From NCBI GenBank assembly GCA_000403315.2, contig KE159636.1:3128854-3192853 (forward strand): a DNA stretch of 64,000 nucleotides. The letters are read 5' to 3'. Shown piece after piece: positions 16,751-25,958 of the stretch. Each line of letters begins with the position of its first letter. Within the stretch, counting starts at the first letter, position 1. This DNA comes from Lachnospiraceae bacterium A2 (lineage in GTDB: Bacteria > Bacillota > Clostridia > Lachnospirales > Lachnospiraceae). Position numbers and translations under genes: made by a program. The notes below the pieces were generated by a model. It was not told the DNA's origin, searched no databases, and saw only the letters and a list, made by a program, of their open reading frames with translations.

Positions 16751-16883
16751 CTCCTGCTCCCTTCCTGTATGGATGTAAGGAATAGTCTAACATAAACAGT
16801 TGTTTGTTACAATATGGCATTTCTAAATTTCCGCATCTTTTTAAATGGGGAATGGAGAAGCCGGGGAAAAGAATGGTGGCTGA

Positions 16884-17903
16884 CTATGGTGTTTTCAGTG
16901 CAACGTGGTACCTGCATTTCTCCCGGCTGCCCATCTGATACATTTCATTCCACTCCGGCAGGGGGAAAATCCCCTGGAATACCCCGCCTGCATACTCGCA
17001 TGTTTTTCTGGATGCAGTATTTTCCGGGCTGCATGTAATGGTGACATATTCCATCTGGTGCTTTTTTGCAAGGCGGAACAGCAGCAGGCAGGCCTTCCCG
17101 GCGTAATAGTGCCCCCGGTAAGGTTCTTCTATGGCATAGCCTATGTTCCCGCCATACAGGGTATTTTCATTGTGCCCTACCCGCAGATCGCAAGTGCCCA
17201 TTTTCTGGCCGTTTTTGCTGCAGATGGCAAAATAATAACAGGGCAGGTAGCCTTTTTCCTTATCCTCACCAGCCGTCCTCTCAAGGACCAGCTTAATTTC
17301 ATCACTTTCCAGGAAATCCGTGCTGCAAAATTCCAGTTCCTGCGGGGCAGCTTTTCCAAGCATACGGACCATCTGGATTTCATCCCGGTATGTCCCGTCC
17401 TTTAACCGGTACGCATTGGGGCAAACGCCCATCTTCTGGAACCCGAATTTTTCATAGAGGTGTATTGCCCTCAGGTTATCGCAAAATACCCCAAGTTCTA
17501 CCTGCCCAAAGCCATTTTCCTCTGCCTGCGCCAAAGCCGCCTTAAGCATCTGGCTCCCCAGCCCAAGGCCGCTGTATTCCTGCAGGATGGAAATGCCAAA
17601 GCCGCACCTGTGCTGGTATTTCATCCCGTCTTTGATTTTGAAGATCCCGGCATCCCCTATGATGTCCCCATTTAAAAATGCAGTCACAAAAAACTCTTTT
17701 TCATCTGCTTCAACCGCTGCTATTTTTTCCTCGGCCCAGGCCTGTCCGCCCTGAAATTCTTCCGGGTACCTGCCCATAAAGTGGGTTTCACCGGATGTGG
17801 CCTTCCTGTGGAGGAACAGGGCTTCGGCGTCTTCCCTGGATGCGCTTCTTAAGAGCGCTTTTTGGCCATCGGCCAAGATAATTTCTGTTTCTTTGATTTT
17901 CAT
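16884..17903 (-). CDS. Double-domain GNAT acetyltransferase
   Basis: ATG at 17903 (MKIKETEIILADG) has GGAGAACC upstream; the frame is open for 34 further codons without a site. The 339-residue product holds two GNAT folds. The first (about 1-165) shows G-F-G-I-S-I-L-Q-E-Y-S-G-L-G-L-G-S-Q-M-L and H-L-Y-E-K-F-G-F. The second (about 180-335) shows G-Y-A-I-E-E-P-Y-R-G-H-Y-Y-A-G-K-A, and its final N-T-A-S-R-K-T-C-E-Y-A-G-G resembles the ribosomal-protein acetyltransferase type. Only the first domain keeps the full R/Q-x-x-G-x-G/A pattern. The substrates are unknown. It marks the left edge of the defence island and has the higher GC of its left-hand neighbours. Confidence 0.82.
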   Translation of the reverse strand: MKIKETEIILADGQKALLRSASREDAEALFLHRKATSGETHFMGRYPEEFQGGQAWAEEKIAAVEADEKEFFVTAFLNGDIIGDAGIFKIKDGMKYQHRCGFGISILQEYSGLGLGSQMLKAALAQAEENGFGQVELGVFCDNLRAIHLYEKFGFQKMGVCPNAYRLKDGTYRDEIQMVRMLGKAAPQELEFCSTDFLESDEIKLVLERTAGEDKEKGYLPCYYFAICSKNGQKMGTCDLRVGHNENTLYGGNIGYAIEEPYRGHYYAGKACLLLFRLAKKHQMEYVTITCSPENTASRKTCEYAGGVFQGIFPLPEWNEMYQMGSREKCRYHVALKTP

Positions 17904-17976
17904 AGGATTGGTTCTCCTTCCATATGGCTGCCTATGCCACTCCGCTTCGCTCTGGGCCGTATCATAGCTATCGCTA

Positions 17977-18702
17977 TTATACCATCTTATACTTTTCTTC
18001 CTCAAAATAGACTGACACTACATCAATTAATTCTTCCAAAAAAGAAACTACAACATTTTTATTCCTTCTAATATCTGCAATACTTTCAAACCTCACTGCA
18101 TCCACAAAGGATACTGCCCCATGTGCTAAATTATTTCTGTTTTCTTTTATATTGTTTAATATATCAGGACGGTAATTTCTGCTAGCTGTTTGCACCTGCA
18201 CACCATGTGACTCAAATGCTTCTTTGATAGAAACACCATCCAAATTTCCCGCTGGCATTGTATTCCTCGACCGTAATTCTAAGATGGAGTTCTGTAAAAT
18301 AGCATCAATTACTTCCTCATTTTTCTTTAAGAATGTATTAAAATTTGCATTAGGGTCATTAGCCGCCTTTAGAATTGTTTTTCTCCAAAGGGCACGTATT
18401 GATACATTAACATCCACATAGGACAAATGGTTTCTCCTTATTTCATCATATATGCTATCAATCAAATTAGATACCGTGTACTCAATAATGTTGTAAAGCA
18501 TTAATGAAACATTCGACTTCAATATATTGATTAGCTCTTGGTATGTCATGCTAATCCCTTCCCCTTGATGGTAAAAAAATTTATCAAATTCACTTTCACC
18601 ATCTTCCCTCTGATTTTCTTTCTTTTCCAGAAACGCCATCAGTTCTAAAAAATTCTCAATTTCTTTTTTCCTGTTGTCATATGTATCTTGAAATGTTATC
18701 AT
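17977..18702 (-). CDS. MAE_28990-like HEPN protein (putative RNase of a defence pair)
   Basis: An all-helical protein of 241 residues. Near the C-terminus it carries R189-N-N-L-A-H194, the R-x4-H catalytic motif of HEPN RNases, preceded by N-x-x-E and followed by V-S-F-V-D-A-V. The layout fits the MAE_28990/MAE_18760-type HEPN family. Its ATG abuts the stop of the DUF262 gene with no gap, so the two are translationally linked. HEPN domains often cleave tRNA or mRNA as toxins or abortive-infection effectors. Here it is the likely effector and DUF262 the sensor or switch, by inference. It is the last gene of the defence island. Confidence 0.75.
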   Translation of the reverse strand: MITFQDTYDNRKKEIENFLELMAFLEKKENQREDGESEFDKFFYHQGEGISMTYQELINILKSNVSLMLYNIIEYTVSNLIDSIYDEIRRNHLSYVDVNVSIRALWRKTILKAANDPNANFNTFLKKNEEVIDAILQNSILELRSRNTMPAGNLDGVSIKEAFESHGVQVQTASRNYRPDILNNIKENRNNLAHGAVSFVDAVRFESIADIRRNKNVVVSFLEELIDVVSVYFEEEKYKMV

Positions 18703-19782
18703 TTACTCTCCCGACAAAAGTTTATTTTTTACAAACTCAATCCTTCTTTTCAATTTACTTTTATTATTGGCTGCATCTGATCTGGTACATTTCGCAAATT
18801 CTTCCCCGTCAATCCAATTTGAAATATCCCTAGGGGGTAAATTGGGATTCTCTGCAAGAGCTAATGCAATCCCTATAGATAGTGCCTCAAACCTTGCCCT
18901 TGGCGTCGATTTGGAAGCCTTTGTTTTCCGAAATCCTCTAGTCCCTAAAATCTTTTCCGCATAATTTAGCATATTCAGAAACTTTTCCCTATATTGTGTT
19001 ATGGCATCCTGGTCTTTTTCACATTGAGCATTCCTGCTTTCTACATACCTGTCAATAAACACTGTGACATTCCCTGTATATTCCGCAAAATCGTTTGAAT
19101 AATTATCTGTGTACGCAAAAAACCTTGAAACTAATTCAAAGCCTTCAAACCTATCCTCTGTTAACTTTGTTCTTGGGGCAAGTTCATTAAAGGTATCATT
19201 TTTTACACATTCTTCTAAAAAGTCCTTAAACTTGCCTTCAAAAGATCCTCTTCTTGTTTCAGATGGTTTTGCTTGCTGCCCTCCTGTATTGATACGTTTA
19301 AAAATCTCCTGCCGCACCTTTTCGGTAGTGCCTTCTTCCAAAAAAACTACTCGGATATTTGTATTTAAAAATCTCCTTTGAATTGCTGGATCAAAATCTT
19401 CAAATTTAAATCCATTCGATTCCGTTAAAATTTGGAGCCCATTTAACTCTAAATCGTTCTGTGCAAATTGCACCAATGTCTGTGTTCTTTGGGCTCCGTC
19501 TACAATCTCTATCCTGCCATCCTTTGTATCTGCAAAAAACATAAATGGGATTGGAAGCCCCATTAATATGGACTCAATAAAATAGCATCTTTCATTATCT
19601 CCCCAGATAAAATTCCTTTGGTAATCCAAGGGAATGTAAAACTCTCCTTTCTCATATTGTGAAACAAAATAGTCAACAACATAATCCCTTGTATCATATT
19701 TTATATCCTGCTTCTTCTCACTGATTTGCTTAGAAGAACCATTGATTTCTTTTTCTGTTTTGATGCTTCTTTCCCTTTTCAT
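18703..19782 (-). CDS. DUF262 (GmrSD/ParB-like N-terminal) protein
   Basis: The product has 359 residues. The DUF262 core is present: F-Y-I-P-L-D-Y-Q-R-N-F-I-W, the D95-G-A-Q-R motif (usually D-G-Q-Q-R), and F-K-R-I-N-T-G-G-Q-Q. These form the ParB-like nucleotide-hydrolysing domain of GmrS, SspE and BrxU. The C-terminal DUF1524 HNH nuclease of those enzymes is absent; the tail is a basic helical region. The nuclease role may be taken by the HEPN protein that starts immediately after it. It follows the third cytosine methyltransferase after a 4-base gap, so methylation may provide the self mark. Confidence 0.82.
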   Translation of the reverse strand: MKRERSIKTEKEINGSSKQISEKKQDIKYDTRDYVVDYFVSQYEKGEFYIPLDYQRNFIWGDNERCYFIESILMGLPIPFMFFADTKDGRIEIVDGAQRTQTLVQFAQNDLELNGLQILTESNGFKFEDFDPAIQRRFLNTNIRVVFLEEGTTEKVRQEIFKRINTGGQQAKPSETRRGSFEGKFKDFLEECVKNDTFNELAPRTKLTEDRFEGFELVSRFFAYTDNYSNDFAEYTGNVTVFIDRYVESRNAQCEKDQDAITQYREKFLNMLNYAEKILGTRGFRKTKASKSTPRARFEALSIGIALALAENPNLPPRDISNWIDGEEFAKCTRSDAANNKSKLKRRIEFVKNKLLSGE

Positions 19783-19786
19783 ATAT

Positions 19787-20836
19787 CTAGCCCTTTCCTA
19801 TACAGCTTACATGCAGTTGTATACTTTCTCCAATTGCCCTCCCTAATTCCACTGGTACAGCGTTCCCAATATGTGTCCCTAATTCTCTTTTCTTGGCAGG
19901 ATGTTCCTCATCTAAAAAAATATAATCATCCGGAAAAGACTGTAATATTGCCCCCTCCCGGAGTGAAATTGCCCTATCTTGCTCTGGATGCCCAAACCTT
20001 CCATTTCCATATCCATAAAATTGGGTAGTTATCGTAGGGGATGGCTTATCCCACTCCATTCTTCCATAAACAGATGGAAATGTTTTTCCAGAATCTTTTT
20101 TATGGCATTTGAGCTTTAGATCATCATCCCAATCCCTCCATGTGCCCCCTTGCACTGACTGCCGTATCCTCCTCATATTGAGTTCCGACAAAGCGCTAGA
20201 ACAATGCAGGCAATCCCTTTCATCAGTTTCTCCAGCCTTAATTTCTGGCAAATATCCTATTGCATCCCTAACTGTCAGATAATTATCAGGGTGATAAATG
20301 GGCGGCACTAAATCAATACTGCCCAGCCTAGAAGCAAGCAATACCAGCCTTTTCCTGTGCTGCGGGACTCCATAATCGGGACAGTAAACAATGCTATAAT
20401 CAACAAAATACCCTGTTTCTTCCAGCACACCTACAAAATCCATAAAAATTCCCTCGTGAAGCAGGTTAGGTACATTTTCCATTGAAACAATGTCCGGTAA
20501 GCTTTCTCGGATTATCCTTCCAAACGAATATAATAATTTCCACTTGCTATCCGTGTGCCCTTCTTTTCTATAGCGGCTTGAATATCTGGAAAAAGGTTGG
20601 CATGGTGCACATCCAACTAAAATACGGACAGTATTTTCTGGAAAAATAGGCTCCAAATCTTGCCCATGTACACTAGACACATCTTTACACAGAAATTTTG
20701 CATGATTATTTGCCTCATAGGCAAACCTACAGCTTTCATCAATGTCAATCCCTGCAATGACATCAACGCCAGACAATGATAATCCTTTCGTCAACCCGCC
20801 AATCCCACAAAACAAATCAATTGCTGCACATGGCAT
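19787..20836 (-). CDS. DNA cytosine-5 methyltransferase (third in the island)
   Basis: ATG at 20836 (MPCAAIDLFCGIGG) is spaced well from AGAGG; a GTG three codons earlier is less likely. The 349-residue enzyme has all the main m5C motifs: I (D-L-F-C-G-I-G-G-L), IV with catalytic Cys79 (G-C-A-P-C-Q-P-F-S), VI (M-E-N-V-P-N-L), VIII (Y-G-V-P-Q-H-R-K-R), IX-X (G-R-F-G-H-P-E-Q-D-R, I-G-N-A-V-P-V). The target recognition region between VIII and IX is short. It has its own promoter at 20876-20904 and is cotranscribed with the DUF262 and HEPN genes, not with a classical endonuclease. Target sequence unknown. Confidence 0.93.
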   Translation of the reverse strand: MPCAAIDLFCGIGGLTKGLSLSGVDVIAGIDIDESCRFAYEANNHAKFLCKDVSSVHGQDLEPIFPENTVRILVGCAPCQPFSRYSSRYRKEGHTDSKWKLLYSFGRIIRESLPDIVSMENVPNLLHEGIFMDFVGVLEETGYFVDYSIVYCPDYGVPQHRKRLVLLASRLGSIDLVPPIYHPDNYLTVRDAIGYLPEIKAGETDERDCLHCSSALSELNMRRIRQSVQGGTWRDWDDDLKLKCHKKDSGKTFPSVYGRMEWDKPSPTITTQFYGYGNGRFGHPEQDRAISLREGAILQSFPDDYIFLDEEHPAKKRELGTHIGNAVPVELGRAIGESIQLHVSCIGKG

Positions 20837-20875
20837 TAATATCACCTCTTTTTCCAGCCATTTCTTCTTCCGTCC

Positions 20876-20904
20876 ATTATAAATTATATCAATTCTGCCG
20901 TCAA
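20876..20904 (-). promoter_or_regulatory. Sigma-A promoter of the methyltransferase-DUF262-HEPN unit
   Basis: On the minus strand TTGACG (20904-20899) and TATAAT (20881-20876) are 17 bp apart, a near-consensus promoter in the only sizeable gap (122 bp) inside the defence island. It implies that the last three genes can be expressed separately from the upstream operon. Confidence 0.7.
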
Positions 20905-20958
20905 TTGCATATTTGTTTAACTATAACTATTCAAAATCACCTGCCTTTCTCCCCTGCC

Positions 20959-23900
20959 CTAATCCGTTTTTTTCCATGTAACAGCTTTGCTTTCTGGTAA
21001 CCGTATAAAGCAGGAACTATAATATTCATCGCTCAATTTTCTCTCTAAAATCTCAAAAATTTTTTCATCATGGGTAGACATAATAATTTGGCAATCACCT
21101 GATTCAAGTATGCTTCGGATTAAATCCGCAAACCCGAGAACATTCATATCATCAAAATGCCCAATAGGGTCATCAATAAATATTGTACGGAAACCCAAAT
21201 CTTTTGCTATTAGAGCCCTGCTAAAAAAGGAACTGAACGCTACTGTATTCAATTGCGCTGTGCTGAAATACCATTCAGGACGATAGGAATCAGTATGTTC
21301 ATCCTTATCCTCACGTACATGGATACATAATTGCGGCTCTTTATTATCATTAAAAGACAACTCATATTCCACATTTTTCATAAAATCATGCGGGTCAATC
21401 TTTTGAAATATTTCGTTCATAATAGACTGGTCGAAATACTCCTTTAATCCTGTTTCTAAAACCTTCTTTTTCTCTTCGAAAGCTTCCCTTGCTTGTTTTT
21501 CTTTTTCCTTCTGTATCAGACGCGCCTTTTTATTTTCCTCTAACTCCTGACAATATGTTCTATAATTTTCAAAATAGTGCCGTGCACCTTGCTCCTCAGA
21601 AATCTGCTCTAAAATTTCTTTGCGTATTCCAAGCTGTTCCTTTTGCTCTACCCAATTATTGAAACAATTTTCTACCCCTTCTTTTGAGAAATCCTCAAAA
21701 ATACGATATCTTTCCTTTATTTTCTTCGATTTTTCTATCTCTTTTAACTGCTGGTTTTTTTGCTCCACAGCAGCCGTTAAATCAAGATTCTCCACATCCC
21801 TATATGCTGCTCTTTTCTCTTGAAAATCTTTTTTCTTTTCCATATGATCTTTTAAAACATCCTTTTTCTCCTGTAACAAAGCATAGAAATTAAAATCATC
21901 TGGTTGTTTCATCCAAAATTCAATATAGCTATATGTTTCTGGATTTCTAACTATTTTGTTCTTTTTTTCCTGAAATTCATTCATAACCAATCTCGTGCTA
22001 TCAACTAATTTTTGGGTGGATTCTTTCATCTCCATTGTTCTCTTGCAAGTATTTTCCAACTGCAAGTACTTTTCTTCTTGCTCCTTTTTCCAAACCTCCA
22101 GTCCTTGAAAAGTCGATTCTTTTAACTGTATGCCCTTTTGCACGAACCAAAGTTCCAACTGGTTCTGTTGGTTCAAAAGATTAACTCTTCTCTCGCCAAA
22201 CATTTCAATGGTATCTATACAGCGTTGCTGTGCTTCCTCCAAATCATTAATCGCTTTTAAGATCCCTGAAATTTTTTCTTCCTTTAAACTTACACATTTG
22301 CTATAGAAATCTTCATACATACTTGATATCTTTTCTAGCTCTGAATGAATCTCCTCCATTCCTTTTTTCAGTGTACCGTCACTTTCTGTCTGTACATGAT
22401 TTATGCGAAAGATTAAATCCTCCCAGCTATCAAAGGACGTCTGGCAAAGAGGGCATTTGCTTACATTTCTATGCATATTTAAATACTCCCTGCCTTTTTT
22501 GCAGATTTCTTCTATCTCCTCAGCTACCTTCTCCTGTTTTAATATTTCTTCTTGGCATAACTGCATTTGCATTGACGCCGCCTTGTAACGTTCCTCAAAT
22601 TCAGATAGCTGCTTCCTCCTCTCATTATCCAGCACATATCGTATACCTTTTATATCCTTAAGCTTTAATTCCTTAATATGTTTGGGAAGTTGAAATGCTA
22701 AAATTTCTTCTAATATCATATGCCTTTTATCTATAGACTCCTGATGTTGTTCATTTGCCTTTTCTGCCGCATTATATTGTTGCTGTAGTTCTTTCCGCTT
22801 TTGATTGTTTTCCTCCAATTTTTTTACTAGTTTCTCTGCTGCTTTATATTCGCCTTCTTCTAACCGTAAAACGTTTCCCTTCTTTCCTTCCGCATCTTTA
22901 TTTTCTTCTGTAATTTTCTTTAACTCCGTTTCAAAATAGTTCAAGGATATTCCTAGCTCTTCTAACTGTTTCTCAATGTTGCCATATTCTTTACATTCTT
23001 TCCCTACCCTGTCAGCCCCATAGTTTTCAATGCTTTGCAAAAACCCTAATTCTTTCTGGTATTTAGTGATTGCCGTTTTATTCTCGCTATCACTCTGCAG
23101 CAAAACATCCAATTCCCGTTTCCTTTGTATGCGTGCTTCCAGAGTTTGCACAGATTTATTTAATTCATCTATAGAATTGATAATCATAAGATACCCATCC
23201 AGCCCACCATCCAAAACTTCTCTGGCCAAGGCAATATTTTTTTCAAAATGTAATATGTCCGTGCCCCATAATCTGCTGTATTTCTTAGCCTGATTTATTA
23301 ACATATCATATTGCCCTACGTCTGCCTGTTCTTGGAATATCAATTTTAATTCTGGCTCTACAAGCATATTATATCTATCAATCAACTCAAACAGGGTGGT
23401 AACAGAAACTTGGTTTTCAGAAAGTTCCTCCAGCTTTGTTCTAATTCCAGTATGATCTTTATCCAAACCATTGCTCTTTTCCTGCGCAGCTTTATAAATT
23501 CTGTGGACATTCTCAAAATTTTCCCTTTCCTGTTTCAATGGCGCCGCACTGCCCACCCATTCCTTATACCGCCCTGTCGCTGACCTTGCAGAAATAAAAC
23601 CATCAATTTTGTCATGCGGAAGGATAACTTGATCCCATTTCTCTTTCACATCTTTCGTTCCTGTAATTTCTATTCCTTTTCTAGGGGCATTTGCCCTTAT
23701 ATCATTTTCCCCCGCTATTACTTTCGATACATACCTCTCAATCTCTCTATGTATCCCTCCGTCTAATCTCAACGACACAAAAGCTTCCTTGTCAGGGTTT
23801 TCCCGGTTATGGTATATGGCTCCCTCACTCTTGTATTTTTTATCCTTCAAAACTAAGTCAATGATTCTTCCAATTTCCCCTTTTAATGCAAATTCTACGC

Positions 23901-24480
23901 CATCAAATAAACTGGTTTTTCCTACTCCATTTTTTGCATATATTACAACAAAAGAAGCTGCTGCCTTCCTACAGTCCCTAAAATCTACCGTTACATTTCC
24001 AGCATATCCCCGAAAATTTTGCAGTACCATACTTTCCAGCTTTGGTGATGGCTTAGTGGATATCGACGAATTAATACGAAAAATTTTATTTTCTATCTCT
24101 TGCAATTTTTCTTCCAAAGTACTTGTGTTTTCTTCGAATACATACTTTTTCGCACAAAAGGAATCACTCTCTATTTCATTTCTTATTTTTAAGTCCATCT
24201 TTTCAGATACAAAGATACAGAAATAAAAGTTGCTTTTCTCAATCATTCCTTCCAACTTGCTTTGATATTTCAAAGCAATATAATACATTACTTCTTTCCA
24301 ATTTTCCTCAAGTTCTCTTTGTGTCTGATATACTTTAATGAAAATATGTGAAAAATACGATTTTATACATGATGCACCAACATCCATTTTTCGTGTAAAA
24401 TAATAAAAATTACTTTGTTGAAAGCCAGCATCCTGTATCCCCTGCTGGTTCCATTTGTTTAATCCCTTTATACTTCCCAT
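20959..24480 (-). CDS. SMC/Rad50-like ABC ATPase of a putative ABC three-component system
   Basis: The product has 1173 residues. After a unique N-terminal domain of about 150 residues comes a Walker A loop (A182-K-N-G-V-G-K-T), then long coiled coils broken in the middle by a zinc-hook-like C676-P-L-C679, and a C-terminal half with Walker B F-I-D-D-P-I-G-H-F-D-D (Asp1103, Asp1104) and an S-T-H-D H-loop. The layout matches Rad50/SbcC/RloC-type DNA-handling ATPases. No nuclease motif is seen in the protein itself. Its start overlaps the stop of the protease gene by 13 bases. With the protease and metallo-hydrolase upstream it fits the ABC-3C type of conflict system; that assignment is inference. 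Confidence 0.78.
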   Translation of the reverse strand: MGSIKGLNKWNQQGIQDAGFQQSNFYYFTRKMDVGASCIKSYFSHIFIKVYQTQRELEENWKEVMYYIALKYQSKLEGMIEKSNFYFCIFVSEKMDLKIRNEIESDSFCAKKYVFEENTSTLEEKLQEIENKIFRINSSISTKPSPKLESMVLQNFRGYAGNVTVDFRDCRKAAASFVVIYAKNGVGKTSLFDGVEFALKGEIGRIIDLVLKDKKYKSEGAIYHNRENPDKEAFVSLRLDGGIHREIERYVSKVIAGENDIRANAPRKGIEITGTKDVKEKWDQVILPHDKIDGFISARSATGRYKEWVGSAAPLKQERENFENVHRIYKAAQEKSNGLDKDHTGIRTKLEELSENQVSVTTLFELIDRYNMLVEPELKLIFQEQADVGQYDMLINQAKKYSRLWGTDILHFEKNIALAREVLDGGLDGYLMIINSIDELNKSVQTLEARIQRKRELDVLLQSDSENKTAITKYQKELGFLQSIENYGADRVGKECKEYGNIEKQLEELGISLNYFETELKKITEENKDAEGKKGNVLRLEEGEYKAAEKLVKKLEENNQKRKELQQQYNAAEKANEQHQESIDKRHMILEEILAFQLPKHIKELKLKDIKGIRYVLDNERRKQLSEFEERYKAASMQMQLCQEEILKQEKVAEEIEEICKKGREYLNMHRNVSKCPLCQTSFDSWEDLIFRINHVQTESDGTLKKGMEEIHSELEKISSMYEDFYSKCVSLKEEKISGILKAINDLEEAQQRCIDTIEMFGERRVNLLNQQNQLELWFVQKGIQLKESTFQGLEVWKKEQEEKYLQLENTCKRTMEMKESTQKLVDSTRLVMNEFQEKKNKIVRNPETYSYIEFWMKQPDDFNFYALLQEKKDVLKDHMEKKKDFQEKRAAYRDVENLDLTAAVEQKNQQLKEIEKSKKIKERYRIFEDFSKEGVENCFNNWVEQKEQLGIRKEILEQISEEQGARHYFENYRTYCQELEENKKARLIQKEKEKQAREAFEEKKKVLETGLKEYFDQSIMNEIFQKIDPHDFMKNVEYELSFNDNKEPQLCIHVREDKDEHTDSYRPEWYFSTAQLNTVAFSSFFSRALIAKDLGFRTIFIDDPIGHFDDMNVLGFADLIRSILESGDCQIIMSTHDEKIFEILERKLSDEYYSSCFIRLPESKAVTWKKTD

Positions 24481-25958
24481 ATTCTTTCTAAAATCCTTTC
24501 CAGTTCTTTCTTCATTCGTGCTTCATCTGCCCTGCCTTGGTTCACCACAGACATCAACTCCGCAATCCCAATGGCTGCTAAATTACATTCAGCAATCTCC
24601 CCTTTTATAATATCGAACTTCGCATTTTTCCCTTCGTTATTTGAATAAAGGTTATGGAATTTTTGCTCTATTGCTACCTTCGAATGATATCCTTTCGTTA
24701 TATTGCGCAAAACCTGCCTACATTCATACCTCCTGAATTGGATACTGAGGTTAGAAACCTTCCTGCTGTTTAAAACGAAAATCGTTCCATTTTTCATTTT
24801 CCCATCTTTCCCAAAGTATTCTTTCTCAATCAATTCACCAATAACGCTTTCCGTATTTCCCTCGGTACAAAGATAAACCATCTGGACAGTATCTTTTCCA
24901 CATGAATCTGGCATCTGCAAAACCGGATGTACGAGCCCATCGGCTGAAACTCCCTGTATCCCATACAAAATGACGGCTTTCTTTAATTGCCCAACCCAAA
25001 AATCATCACAAAAATTCCGGTTACCTTCACATGGCAATTCTATTTCAGTATCATCCATAAAGTTTTCTGGATGAAGTTGGTGTCCTTCTATTAAATCCTC
25101 TGAACAATTAATAAAAAAATCCATCTCTTTTTCGCGTGTTCTGGGGAACTCCTCTGCTGCCATGTCCATATAAGGCTCAAATGATTTTGGGCAATCCTGC
25201 TTTAACCCAAAATATCCCATTACGTCCATGATTAAGCCAGATGAACTTGCCCAAAGCATATTCCCTGCCGACCTATCGCCAAATTCACATGAAATAAGCC
25301 CCTTCAAAAATATACCCCTGTTATCAATCCGAAACAGCCCAGTACCGGAAAAACAGGCCATATAACTTTCCCTTGTAACACTTCTTTCCAAAAAACCTGT
25401 TTCATAAGCAACGTTAAATTTTTTTATCCCGCCCTCTATATTATCTATTTTTCCACATATCCCTTTTTTACCAGCCATAATACTGGCATGTTCCTTTTGG
25501 GTTTCCCTATCTGCTGATTCAGGAAATCCCCATCCTTGCAATTCTTCTCCTACTCTCTCACATTTTATGCTGAAATGCCCGATATCCTTCATCCATTCTT
25601 TCCATGGCAATACAACGATAGCAACATCATAAACATATTCCTTGTCCTTGCCAATATATTGCGGATGAATATAGGTTTCCCCCTCTTTCCCACTTGCCTG
25701 TGCTTTTTCTTTTACCCAATATGCACAGACCTCCATTGCCTGCGCCTTTCCGCCCCCATCAGAGCACCCTAAACATAAAGAGATATCTTTTTTATTTTCA
25801 AAAAGAGGAACCAGTACATGCGCTGCCGTAAAAAGCAATGGTAATTCACCTGATTGCCGCAAAAACAGTACCCCTGAACCCTTAAGATTCCCATAATCAT
25901 CAAGTGCAATCCGTACAGAAAATCCATTTATTTCTTTATCATACTGCCCACTCCCCAT
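24468..25958 (-). CDS. Trypsin-fold serine protease fused to a C-terminal conflict-system domain
   Basis: The product has 496 residues; ATG at 25958 lies inside the end of the previous gene, with GAGGGGC upstream. The first 220 residues form a chymotrypsin-like fold with His47 (L-F-T-A-A-H-V-L), Asp111 (Y-D-V-A-I-V-V-L) and Ser204 (C-F-S-G-T-G-L-F), a complete triad. There is no signal peptide, so the protease is cytoplasmic. The last 220 residues (K-K-A-V-I-L-Y-G-I-Q-G-V-S-A onward) are an unrelated alpha/beta domain ending in a helix, which I take to be the part that couples to the ATPase. Trypsin-like effectors are known in predicted ABC-3C operons. Its targets are unknown. Confidence 0.75.
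   Translation of the reverse strand: MGSGQYDKEINGFSVRIALDDYGNLKGSGVLFLRQSGELPLLFTAAHVLVPLFENKKDISLCLGCSDGGGKAQAMEVCAYWVKEKAQASGKEGETYIHPQYIGKDKEYVYDVAIVVLPWKEWMKDIGHFSIKCERVGEELQGWGFPESADRETQKEHASIMAGKKGICGKIDNIEGGIKKFNVAYETGFLERSVTRESYMACFSGTGLFRIDNRGIFLKGLISCEFGDRSAGNMLWASSSGLIMDVMGYFGLKQDCPKSFEPYMDMAAEEFPRTREKEMDFFINCSEDLIEGHQLHPENFMDDTEIELPCEGNRNFCDDFWVGQLKKAVILYGIQGVSADGLVHPVLQMPDSCGKDTVQMVYLCTEGNTESVIGELIEKEYFGKDGKMKNGTIFVLNSRKVSNLSIQFRRYECRQVLRNITKGYHSKVAIEQKFHNLYSNNEGKNAKFDIIKGEIAECNLAAIGIAELMSVVNQGRADEARMKKELERILERIWEV

Noticed and set aside
20959..24480. Chromosomal SMC or SbcC housekeeping protein
   Set aside because: There is no SbcD-type partner, the N-terminal extension is foreign to both, and the gene is embedded in a defence operon with a protease.
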